A DNA stretch of 64,000 bases from contig CAMOIE010000001.1 of the NCBI GenBank assembly GCA_946615905.1, forward strand, positions 108,318 through 172,317, read 5' to 3'. The position numbers and the translations under genes were made by a program. The stretch comes from an uncultured Treponema sp. (GTDB lineage Bacteria; Spirochaetota; Spirochaetia; Treponematales; Treponemataceae). The notes under the pieces are model-generated. The model was not told the origin of the DNA, ran no database searches, and worked only from the letters and a program-made list of their open reading frames with translations. This document shows, one piece after another, positions 56,868 to 64,000 of the stretch. The first letter of the stretch is position 1. Each line of letters starts with the position of its first letter.

Positions 56868-59096
56868 TTAAATTTTGAATAGGTCAATCTGACTTCCGAT
56901 TTTTTTAATCGATTCCCGCATTGACGAAGAAATATTTGCCAAAGTCTTGCCGTTATTTTCGATTAACTGTGTGCCAGAAGACATTTCCTTAATGCTGGAG
57001 TGAATCGCATCAGTCGCAGTTTGCAGTCGCTCGACTTCTTCCAGAATCGCCTTGTTTTCCTGAGTCATGTTGGCGGATGAAGTGCGGACAGAGACTGTGC
57101 CATCGTTCATCATTTTGAGCGCATCGGTAATCTGCCGGCTGCCGGTGACGCTTTCTTCCATTGCCCCTCGGATTTGCTGGACAAGCTGGCCAGTTCCGGT
57201 GACTTGATCCATAACGGCGGAAAGGGATTCCTGTGCCAGAGACGAAGAATTCACGACATCTTCGATTGATTCCTGAATATTCTTGATTTCACCGGCAATT
57301 TTCTTTGATTGGGCTGAAGAATTTTCGCTGAGTTTGCGGATTTCATCTGCGACGACAGAGAATCCCGCTCCGGCAGTTCCCGCATGGGCGGCCTCGATTG
57401 CAGCATTCATTGCCAAAAGGTTTGTCTGGCTAGCGATATGACTGATTGTCTTGTTGGCTTCCAGCAAAGTCTGGCTCTGCTCGCCGATTTTTTTGATTCT
57501 GCGGTTCACGTCGGACTGCTTCAAAACGCCGGTCTGAGTGTGAGACTTCAACTGGTTGAAGGATTCCGCCATGAATTCCGTGTTTTTAGAAACTGACGTG
57601 ATGTTGCCAAGCATTTGCTCGACCGCAGCCGAAGCCTGGGTTACGCCTGAAGACTGGTCTTCAATCATGTCGTTGAGGGCGTTGATGTTCTGGGCGATTT
57701 TGTTTACCGCTTGCGCCGTTTCCTTGACGCTCTGACTTTGAGCTGAAACCCTGTCCGCCACGTTGGAAATATTTGATGCAATCTGGTGAATTGAAGAGGC
57801 TGTTTCCTGAGTTGTTGACTGCAAGTCGCCGTCAACGGAGTTGAGAGAATCTTTTGACGTTTTGACTTCCCTAATGATTGAGCGCAGGTTGCCCGTGAAT
57901 TTGTTGAAGCCCCTAACAACGTCCCCGATTTCATCTTTCGTGTTGATTTGAATCTCCTTGGTCAAGTCAGCGTCACCGGAAGCGATTTCTGTAATAGCGT
58001 TGTTGAGCTTTTCAAGCGGATTCAAGAAGAAATTCAAGGCGAAATTGATGATGCAGAGAACTAAAAGGGCGATTCCGACTGCAAAAATCGTGATTGTCAT
58101 GCGGCTTTTCACAGCTGAGGCATAGACCTCGGATTTTGGAACTGAAATCGCAAGAGTCCACGGGGTTCCGTCAATAGGCGTGTAGAAGAGATATTCCTGC
58201 TCGCCAGTCTTGATGTTTTTTATAACTCCATTCGCCGAATTTCCCATCAGCATGTCATCAATCAAGTCATGAAGGCCTGCATAACCGAAACTTTCGTCAC
58301 CGAGTTTATAGGGATTTTTCATTAGCATTTCCTGGTCAGGGTGGGCGATTATTCTGCCTGTTCCGTCAAGGATAAATGTCGTTCCGGTTGAATCTTCTGC
58401 AAAGCGTTCGATTTCATTTTGCAAAAAGTCAATTGAAATCGCCCCCATAAAAAGTCCGTAGAGAATTCCGTTTGAGTCAGTAAGCTGAACTGCGGCGTGA
58501 AACTCGTAATTTCCAGTGGAATATGACTTTTCGGGGTTGTCGATACATTCTGATTCACCGGCTGTCATAATCCTCGTGAAGTAGTCAGATTCCCCACCGG
58601 CAGAGGAACGCATAGCCTCGGTTGAATCATAAAGAAGGCCTGACATATCGCTTACACCCACGTAGTCAAAATCAGTGGAAATAAGTTGTGGATTTTCTAG
58701 CATAAAGTCGACATCCGCCTGAATGTCCCCTTCTTGGAAAATTTCGTTTTTTGTGAAGACGCGCAAATCTTTGTAGTAACTTCTCAGCCAGTATGACAGG
58801 GCGGAAGCCTGTTTTTGTGCAAGCTGGGTAGAAAAAGTCGTATAGGTGTTAGTGTTGTCATGGCCGATTGACCTGGCCAAGATTTCAATCAAAACTGTAA
58901 AAAGGACTAGAAGGACTAAGGCCGTGATAATCTGGATTTTAAAAGCGATTTTCTGCGTGTACTTTTTTTTGCTCTTGTTCTTGTCTTTTGATTTTTTCTC
59001 TTTTTTGCTTTTTGTAGTTTGAATTTCTTTAGCAAGGCTTGAGGCAGGATCGGTATTAACCATCAAAGTTCCTCCATTTGACTTTTTGTCATTCAT
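56868..59096 (-). CDS. Methyl-accepting chemotaxis protein with dCache sensor
   Basis: 742 residues. A cytoplasmic N-terminal stretch of about 48 residues, extremely Lys-rich ([17 protein letters not shown]), precedes TM1 (50-72). The periplasmic dCache sensor (about 80-325) shows [18 protein letters not shown] and [17 protein letters not shown]2 (332-356), HAMP (357-410) and the signalling hairpin with [26 protein letters not shown] follow. It detects a small molecule and works through CheA/CheW. The long basic tail before TM1 is unusual for a chemoreceptor. GGAGG precedes the ATG. Confidence 0.93.
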   Translation of the reverse strand: MNDKKSNGGTLMVNTDPASSLAKEIQTTKSKKEKKSKDKNKSKKKYTQKIAFKIQIITALVLLVLFTVLIEILARSIGHDNTNTYTTFSTQLAQKQASALSYWLRSYYKDLRVFTKNEIFQEGDIQADVDFMLENPQLISTDFDYVGVSDMSGLLYDSTEAMRSSAGGESDYFTRIMTAGESECIDNPEKSYSTGNYEFHAAVQLTDSNGILYGLFMGAISIDFLQNEIERFAEDSTGTTFILDGTGRIIAHPDQEMLMKNPYKLGDESFGYAGLHDLIDDMLMGNSANGVIKNIKTGEQEYLFYTPIDGTPWTLAISVPKSEVYASAVKSRMTITIFAVGIALLVLCIINFALNFFLNPLEKLNNAITEIASGDADLTKEIQINTKDEIGDVVRGFNKFTGNLRSIIREVKTSKDSLNSVDGDLQSTTQETASSIHQIASNISNVADRVSAQSQSVKETAQAVNKIAQNINALNDMIEDQSSGVTQASAAVEQMLGNITSVSKNTEFMAESFNQLKSHTQTGVLKQSDVNRRIKKIGEQSQTLLEANKTISHIASQTNLLAMNAAIEAAHAGTAGAGFSVVADEIRKLSENSSAQSKKIAGEIKNIQESIEDVVNSSSLAQESLSAVMDQVTGTGQLVQQIRGAMEESVTGSRQITDALKMMNDGTVSVRTSSANMTQENKAILEEVERLQTATDAIHSSIKEMSSGTQLIENNGKTLANISSSMRESIKKIGSQIDLFKI

Positions 59097-59264
59097 GATA
59101 TTTTACTATCATCAAAATAAGAATCTTACTTGCGCAGAGACTTACTTTTTAAGATAATCAATTATACACCGAAAGTTAGGGCTTTTGGCGATTTTTTTTA
59201 TGATAAATCAGCAGTTATTAAGCCGTCTGAATTTATCGATAATTTTTTGTTTTGTGAGGAATCT

Positions 59265-59978
59265 ATGGAAGTCAAAAATTTGGAAAAAACTCTTTCTGCG
59301 ACGACTTACCCCGGACGCGGAATCATTCTGGGAAAGTCAGCTGACGGAAAAAAAGCAGTGGCCGCCTACTTCATCATGGGCAGGTCAGAGAACTCCCGCA
59401 ACCGTGTTTTCGTCAAGGACGGAGACGGAATCCGCACTCAGGCTTTTGACCCCTCAAAAATGCAGGATCCTCACCTTATCATTTATTCACCGGTACGCGT
59501 TTTGGGCAACAAGACAATCGTCACCAACGGCGACCAAACTGACACAATCTACGAGGGCATGGACAAGCAGATGACTTTTGAGCAGTCCCTCCGCTGCCGA
59601 GAATTCGAGGATGATGCCCCGAATTTCACTCCCCGCATCTCAGGAATCATGCACGTTGATGGCGGAAAATACAATTTCGCCATGTCAATCTTAAAGTCCG
59701 ATGACGGCCGCGAGGAATCATGCAACCGCTTTACCTTTGCCTACAACAATCCCCGTTCAGGTGCAGGACGTTTTATCCACACATACATGGGTGACGGAAA
59801 GCCCCTTCCTTCTTTCGAGGGAGAACCTGAACTCGTTGAAATTTCCGGCGACATCGACGAATTCACTGACAAAGTTTGGAAGAATTTGAACGCTGACAAC
59901 AAAGTTTCCCTTTTCGTAAGATTCATCGACATAGAGTCCGGCAAATGGGAAGACCGAATCGTAAACAAAAACAACTAG
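59265..59978 (+). CDS. PurO-like IMP cyclohydrolase family protein
   Basis: 237 residues from ATG 59265 (GAGGA five bases upstream); the frame is open upstream, but the family begins here. TTYPGRGIILGKSADGKKAVAAYFIMGRSENSRNRVF is the characteristic start of the IMP_cyclohyd (PurO) family, followed by FTPRISGIM and YNNPRSGAGRFIHTYMGDGKPLPSFEGEP. Archaeal PurO closes FAICAR to IMP, the last purine step; bacterial members are less well studied. Radical SAM gene starts four bases after the stop. No other pur gene is in the window, so a purine-synthesis role is possible but not secured. Confidence 0.82.
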   Translation: MEVKNLEKTLSATTYPGRGIILGKSADGKKAVAAYFIMGRSENSRNRVFVKDGDGIRTQAFDPSKMQDPHLIIYSPVRVLGNKTIVTNGDQTDTIYEGMDKQMTFEQSLRCREFEDDAPNFTPRISGIMHVDGGKYNFAMSILKSDDGREESCNRFTFAYNNPRSGAGRFIHTYMGDGKPLPSFEGEPELVEISGDIDEFTDKVWKNLNADNKVSLFVRFIDIESGKWEDRIVNKNN

Positions 59979-59982
59979 AATT

Positions 59983-61674
59983 GTGCTTCCACGCGTAATC
60001 TGTACGACCCTTCTAGTAGAAACTTCTCCTCAGGCGATTCCTCTGGGGGCGGCATGTATTGCCTCTGCAATTAAAGCCGATCCGCTGACTGCCGGGCAAT
60101 TTTCTGTCGGACTGGCGGATTTTTCCCTTGAGGATGCCCCCGCTCCGACCCCTGCTTCTGTTGCGGAGGGGCTGGCAAAATCTGCCGGTGGAGGCGGACT
60201 TTTTGCGGTTTGTTTTTCTGTCTACGTTTGGAACCATAATTTTTTAGAGGAAGCCGCCCGCGAGCTGAAAAAACTTTTGCCGGATGTCGTCTGCATAGCC
60301 GGCGGCCCGGAAGTCACTGCCGCACCGACTAATTTCACGGCCTTTGACTACACGGTTGCGGGGCAGGGGGAAGGGGCTGTTCCCCGTCTTCTTGCGGACT
60401 TGTTTTTGAAAAAGGGTGAAAATCCCTCCGAAGTTCAGGGCGTTTACCAGCTCGAAAAAAAGTCAGATTTTGAAAAAAAAGATTTTGCTGTCGCGAGGGC
60501 TTTCCCATGTCCGACGGAAACTTTGGCCTCTCCATACCTTGACGGCACGATTGACTTAAAAAAATATGGCGGTGCTTTATGGGAGCTTGCCAGAGGCTGT
60601 CCATTTAAATGCGCCTACTGCTACGAGTCAAAGGGGGAGCCAAAAGTCACGAATTTTCCCCTTGACCGCCTTGAAAAGGAGATAGAGCTTTTTGCCCGCG
60701 AAAAAATCTCCCAGGTTTTTGTCCTTGACCCGACCTACAACGCCAACAAAGAGCGGGCGATTTCCATGCTCAGGCTGATTGCAAAAAAAGCTCCCGGAAT
60801 TTTCTTCTATTTTGAGGCCAGGGCGGAATTTATCGACCGTCAGCTGGCAAAGGCCTTTGCCTCGATTCCCTGCGCCCTGCAAATCGGCTTGCAGTCAGCT
60901 GACGAAAAAGTTTTGGCCAACGTCCACCGGACTCTGGACAAAAAGAAATTCATAAAAAACATAGGATTTTTAAATGAAGAAGGCGTAGTCTTCGGATTTG
61001 ACTTGATTTACGGTCTTCCCGGAGACACTTTCGGCGGATTTTGCAAGTCCATTGATTTTGCCCTGGAATTGTACCCCAACAATTTGGAGCTTTTTTGTCT
61101 TTCAGTTCTGCCCGGAACGACTTTGCACGACACTGCGGCCGGATTTGGCATGGAATGGGAGAAAAATCCTCCTTACCACGTGCTAAAAACTCCTCAATTC
61201 CCGCCGCAGGATTTAAAAAAGGCGGAAAGTCTTTCTCGTGCGGTGAATATTTTTTACACGCAGGGCAGGGCGGTTCCATATTTCAATGCGATTTTGGCCC
61301 CGCTTAAAATGCCCGCCCACAAATTCTTTGAAGGCTTTGAAAAATTCCTTGCGGAAAAGAAAATTCCCGCCGGCAAAAATCTGACTGACGGCGAGATTGA
61401 GAATTTGCAGTTGTCATTTGTTGAGAAAATCTACCGGGAGCGCAAAATCGAAAAACTCCTCCCCGCCGCCCGCGACCTGATTCTTGTGAACAACGGTCTT
61501 TCCCGCTGCACGAATGACGGCAGCCAGTCCATAGTGACAACGACCTACCACCCGGACGACATAATGAGCGAGTATGGTCAGGATTTGGCCTTTTTCTACG
61601 AGAATTTCAACAGGCAGAAGTGCAGGGTTCAAATTTTCATGGGTGGCAACGGCCCTGACTGGAGGACTATTTAA
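59983..61674 (+). CDS. B12-binding-domain radical SAM protein
   Basis: 563 residues, probable GTG start four bases after the previous stop (no clear Shine-Dalgarno, translational coupling). An N-terminal cobalamin-binding-like domain (1-140: PLGAACIASAIKADP, FSVYVWNHNFLEEAARELKKLLPDVVCIAGGPEV) precedes the radical SAM core with CPFKCAYC (the [4Fe-4S] ligands) and YGLPGDTFGGF. The typical DxHxxG of true B12 binders is not seen, so cobalamin binding is uncertain. DUF4080-like members have this layout. The substrate is unknown. Confidence 0.82.
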   Translation: MLPRVICTTLLVETSPQAIPLGAACIASAIKADPLTAGQFSVGLADFSLEDAPAPTPASVAEGLAKSAGGGGLFAVCFSVYVWNHNFLEEAARELKKLLPDVVCIAGGPEVTAAPTNFTAFDYTVAGQGEGAVPRLLADLFLKKGENPSEVQGVYQLEKKSDFEKKDFAVARAFPCPTETLASPYLDGTIDLKKYGGALWELARGCPFKCAYCYESKGEPKVTNFPLDRLEKEIELFAREKISQVFVLDPTYNANKERAISMLRLIAKKAPGIFFYFEARAEFIDRQLAKAFASIPCALQIGLQSADEKVLANVHRTLDKKKFIKNIGFLNEEGVVFGFDLIYGLPGDTFGGFCKSIDFALELYPNNLELFCLSVLPGTTLHDTAAGFGMEWEKNPPYHVLKTPQFPPQDLKKAESLSRAVNIFYTQGRAVPYFNAILAPLKMPAHKFFEGFEKFLAEKKIPAGKNLTDGEIENLQLSFVEKIYRERKIEKLLPAARDLILVNNGLSRCTNDGSQSIVTTTYHPDDIMSEYGQDLAFFYENFNRQKCRVQIFMGGNGPDWRTI

Positions 61675-63092
61675 TAGGCCAAGCCGAACGCAACAGAATA
61701 TCCCGACATGTGTTTTGGAATATTGTAGCTGAGACCGAATGCGAATGCCGGAAATGCGATTTTTGAAAGATAGAGCTTTATGCCACCTTCTGGTCCGTGT
61801 CCGAATTCATAGTCTTTGTCCCAGTCCTGTGCGATAACAGCTTCGTAGAGACCGTAGACTGAAAAGGAGCCGATTTTTGTTTTTGCGAAAATCAATTCCA
61901 ATCCTGCTGACCCGCCGGCGATTTTTTGCGTGCTGAAATTAGACGGTAAAATTGAAACTTTTGCTGCCTCACGCCCCTGCCAGTTAGAAATATGCAGGTC
62001 ATGGCCGTAAAAGCCCGCTCCATCGAGTAAAAATCTTAGCCGACCGAAAGATTCTGAGCCGAATGGCTGTTGGAATGTCAACTGACCTGAAGCTACTTCT
62101 GCAAACCTGTTGTTGCGGTTGTCGGTTCTTATTGCCCCTGCGGAAAGAGAAAGTTTTTTTGATGAGATGTACCAACCATTCCAGTCGGAAGTCGAAAATG
62201 TAATATTTGCCGAGCCGGAGCCTGATTTTTCGGACTTGACCATTTCTTGATAGCCGTCTTCATCATTATCGTTTACGTCAGTCCACTTGTAGCCGCCGTT
62301 GATTCCAATGGAAAGCCATTCTATGATTTTGTAAGAAAGCCCCAGACTGACTGAAAAGCCCTTTGAGTCGTATTTTAGGACGGTTTCATTTCTTATGTCG
62401 ACTTTTTCGTTTTCGTTCTTGGCGGACATGGCCGAAATAGAGTATCCGAAGGAGCCTGGTTCGATCGGTGGCTTTGAAAATGTCGCCATACCCAGCAGTG
62501 AGTTTTTTGAATAAATTCCACCGAATGCCGCCATATTGTGCATTCCGAGGGCGTTCATGTCCATTACGAAAAGTCCTGCCATGAACCCTCCGTCAGAGGA
62601 AGATGCGAATGGTAATGGAATGAAGGTGATTTTTTCTTTGACCCCTATACTTATGCTTGCCTCTCCATCTGTTTGGCTAGGCTGCCCTGAAACTTTGATT
62701 TCTGAGAAAAGTTCTTCCTTTTGCAGTGTTGATTCTATTTCCTTTAGAGTCTCAGAATCCGCTTTTTTTCCTTTGAATCTTTTTAAGACCCGCTGCATGT
62801 AAAAATTCTTTGTGCGCTTGAGCCCTTCGATTTTGAATTCTGAAATCACGAGGTTTGAGGTGTCTGGAACTTCTTCTTGATTTTCCGCTTCCCCTGATTT
62901 TTCACCTTCTTCTTGTGGCAGATTTCCCGCTGTTTCTGATTTCTTTGCTTCTGGTGAAGAGACGACTGTTGATTTTTCTTCGGTTTGGTCAGTTTCGACA
63001 GGTGGCAGGCCTTGTTGAGAAAATAAATTTTGTCCTGACAAAAAAACTGACAAAATGGCGATAAGGATTAGTTTAAGTTTCTGACTATTCAT
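61671..63092 (-). CDS. Omp85-superfamily-like outer membrane protein with one POTRA-type domain
   Basis: 473 residues. Signal peptide (1-25, ending NLFSQ), then a Glu/Pro/Ser-rich linker (26-80). The single POTRA-like domain (about 81-155) has ISEFKIEGLKRTKNFYMQRVLKRFKGKK and TLKEIESTLQKEELFSEIKVS, and a beta-barrel fills 160-473 with amphipathic strands and a C-terminal aromatic (GLAY). This resembles a shortened BamA/TamA layout; BamA normally has five POTRA domains. It may be a secretion pore or insertase. The stop overlaps the last bases of the convergent radical SAM gene. Its promoter is covered by a 28-bp palindrome. Confidence 0.82.
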   Translation of the reverse strand: MNSQKLKLILIAILSVFLSGQNLFSQQGLPPVETDQTEEKSTVVSSPEAKKSETAGNLPQEEGEKSGEAENQEEVPDTSNLVISEFKIEGLKRTKNFYMQRVLKRFKGKKADSETLKEIESTLQKEELFSEIKVSGQPSQTDGEASISIGVKEKITFIPLPFASSSDGGFMAGLFVMDMNALGMHNMAAFGGIYSKNSLLGMATFSKPPIEPGSFGYSISAMSAKNENEKVDIRNETVLKYDSKGFSVSLGLSYKIIEWLSIGINGGYKWTDVNDNDEDGYQEMVKSEKSGSGSANITFSTSDWNGWYISSKKLSLSAGAIRTDNRNNRFAEVASGQLTFQQPFGSESFGRLRFLLDGAGFYGHDLHISNWQGREAAKVSILPSNFSTQKIAGGSAGLELIFAKTKIGSFSVYGLYEAVIAQDWDKDYEFGHGPEGGIKLYLSKIAFPAFAFGLSYNIPKHMSGYSVAFGLAY

Positions 63093-63110
63093 AATTCTGT
63101 TTGTATTTAC

Positions 63111-63138
63111 ACAAGTTACCGAATATTCGGTAACTTGT
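63111..63138. promoter_or_regulatory. 28-bp perfect palindrome, operator-like
   Basis: ACAAGTTACCGAAT followed by its exact complement ATTCGGTAACTTGT. It spans the -10 box, the spacer and half of the -35 of the Omp85-like promoter on the minus strand. The inner TTACCGAATATTCGGTAA has the form of a TetR-type operator. Confidence 0.85.
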
Positions 63139-63141
63139 CAA
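63113..63141 (-). promoter_or_regulatory. Promoter of the Omp85-like gene
   Basis: On the minus strand: TTGACA (63141-63136), 17-base spacer, TAACTT (63118-63113). The ATG lies about 14 bases after the expected start site; no Shine-Dalgarno. Confidence 0.65.
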
Positions 63142-63154
63142 TTAATAGACAAGT
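63133..63154. repeat. Second inverted repeat between the divergent promoters
   Basis: ACTTGTC (63133-63139) and GACAAGT (63148-63154), eight-base gap, overlapping the edge of the 28-bp palindrome and the -35 of pheT. Confidence 0.7.
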
Positions 63155-63174
63155 CACTTTTAATTTAATATAAT
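63146..63174 (+). promoter_or_regulatory. Promoter of pheT
   Basis: TAGACA (63146-63151), 17-base spacer, TATAAT (63169-63174). A leader of about 75 bases contains GCAGCGA/TCGCTGC (63195-63201 and 63229-63235). Confidence 0.6.
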
Positions 63175-63255
63175 ATTTTATCTGAAATTCACAGGCAGCG
63201 ACAAAACGAGAAGTCAAAATCCGTGGGATCGCTGCTAATCTGTGGGAGACAAAAA

Positions 63256-64000
63256 ATGCCAAAAATTGAAGTAAATGAAAAACTTTTTTTTAATCTTCTT
63301 GGAACAAAATACGACTACGACACACTTGAGAAAAAACTGACATGCGGCAAGGCTGAACTTGACGAAAAGCCCGATATGAACGCAAAACCCGAAGACAGGG
63401 TTATAAAAATCGAACTTAATGACACGAACCGCCCAGACCTTTGGTCAACAGGTGGTGTTACCCGTCAGCTCCGCCTGCATGAGGGAGCCAAACGCTCTGA
63501 TTATTCAAAATTTATGTCAACGGCAGCGTCTGTTAAAGACTCTGGCGAGCGGGTGGCAATAGTCGACGAGGCTGTTAAAGAAGTCCGCCCCTACATGGTG
63601 AGCTTCGTGATTTCCGGCAAAGCGATTGACGACCCAATGCTCAAAGACATAATCCAGACACAGGAAAAACTCGCTTGGAACTTCGGTCGCAAGCGCCGGA
63701 CAATTTCAATGGGAGTTTACCGCGTTGATCAGATTCACTGGCCGGTTCATTACACCGCAGTTGACCCTGACAAGACTTCCTTTGTGCCACTCGGCTGCGA
63801 TTCTCCGATGACTTGCCGCCAGATTCTGACCGAGCATCCGAAAGGAAAGGACTTCGGTTGGATTCTTGATGGAGCGAAAAAATTCCCGCTTTTGAAAGAC
63901 GACAAGGGCGAAGTCATGTCTATGGCCCCGATTATCAACTCAGCGACACTTGGAGCCGTCAAAGTCGGTGACAAAGATTTGATGGTCGAGTTGACAGGAA
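63256..64000 (+). CDS. pheT: Phenylalanyl-tRNA synthetase beta subunit, archaeal/spirochaete type (5' part)
   Basis: The first 248 codons are in the window, and the frame is open to its edge. The protein begins MPKIEVNEKLFFNLLG and shows the short archaeal/eukaryotic-type N-terminus (EDRVIKIELNDTNRPDLWSTGGVTRQL, FVISGKAIDDPMLKDIIQTQEKLAWNFGRKRRTISMG), without the EMAP/tRNA-binding domain that opens most bacterial PheT. Spirochaetes are known to carry this type. GGGAG sits upstream. It pairs with PheS to charge tRNA-Phe; pheS is not in the window. Confidence 0.92.
   Translation, partial: MPKIEVNEKLFFNLLGTKYDYDTLEKKLTCGKAELDEKPDMNAKPEDRVIKIELNDTNRPDLWSTGGVTRQLRLHEGAKRSDYSKFMSTAASVKDSGERVAIVDEAVKEVRPYMVSFVISGKAIDDPMLKDIIQTQEKLAWNFGRKRRTISMGVYRVDQIHWPVHYTAVDPDKTSFVPLGCDSPMTCRQILTEHPKGKDFGWILDGAKKFPLLKDDKGEVMSMAPIINSATLGAVKVGDKDLMVELTG

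Noticed and set aside
63181-63255. A T-box-like look of the pheT leader (CGTGGGATCGCTG)
   Set aside because: It departs from the T-box core at key bases, no specifier stem or antiterminator/terminator pair is visible, and T-boxes are not expected in spirochaetes.

Overview
The window looks like a chromosomal segment of a host-associated or rumen-type Treponema (Spirochaetota). The grounds are an archaeal/eukaryotic-type PheT (known from spirochaetes), many spirochaete-style lipoproteins with loose lipoboxes, class III cyclase and chemoreceptor signalling, an Omp85-like barrel, and plant-polysaccharide genes (GH31, GH43, KDG kinase, diketogulonate reductase, TRAP transporter). The genus is an inference from family content; no rRNA is present. 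There is no large prophage, CRISPR array or intact transposon. Start sites were chosen from Shine-Dalgarno and promoter geometry by eye; no database search was possible.

Layout. 1-2.9 kb: a probable NhaC-type antiporter fragment and a LanC-like protein (minus strand), then a PfkB-type KDG kinase with its own promoter and terminator. 3.0-7.4 kb: a worn accessory zone with a truncated CmpB-type gene, two toxin-antitoxin pairs (DinJ/YafQ type and Phd/ParE type), a flavin reductase, an MBL hydrolase, an HD-GYP relic and several interspersed repeats. 7.5-13.9 kb: a sugar module of TRAP transporter (dctP/Q/M), GH31 glycosidase and AraC regulator. 13.9-14.3 kb: tRNA-Ala(CGC) whose 3' end and terminator are duplicated around a 133-bp palindromic insert. 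14.3-27.5 kb: housekeeping genes (Uup-like ABC-F, TPR lipoprotein, Nudix, fused PyrK-PyrD, acyl-CoA ligase, NlpC/P60 protein, Tex, metallophosphoesterase).

27.5-34.9 kb: two envelope/signalling operons. The first holds an SH3-like secreted protein, an M48 lipoprotein protease and a CHASE2-adenylate cyclase, tightly overlapped. The second (minus strand) joins a membrane protein with a cytoplasmic DnaK-substrate-domain-like part and an outer LysM domain to a lytic transglycosylase. 35-44.4 kb: rubrerythrin, a 59-residue membrane protein, PanE-like reductase, a lipoprotein, a beta-CASP nuclease with a basic insert, GH43, a thioredoxin-reductase-like protein without a normal NADPH motif, and a nitrilase-fold/Nudix pair. 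44.5-64 kb: ackA, aspS, aroA, a branched-chain aminotransferase, an orphan MetQ, an amino-acid ABC transporter with a possible attenuator, dlgD, an FAD dehydrogenase, a chemoreceptor, a PurO-like protein, a B12/radical SAM protein, an Omp85-like barrel and the start of pheT.

Two themes run through the window. At least seven genes have a promoter whose -10 box ends only 6-9 bases before the ATG and no Shine-Dalgarno sequence, which predicts leaderless transcripts. A family of short palindromic repeats (core GGTTTCGACAAGCTCAACC or its complement) is scattered between genes, and one copy lies in frame inside aspS. I did not find an obvious new defence island. The best candidates for undescribed biology are the DnaK-domain/LysM/transglycosylase operon, the SH3/M48/cyclase operon, the nitrilase-fold/Nudix pair and the palindromic operator over the Omp85-like promoter.
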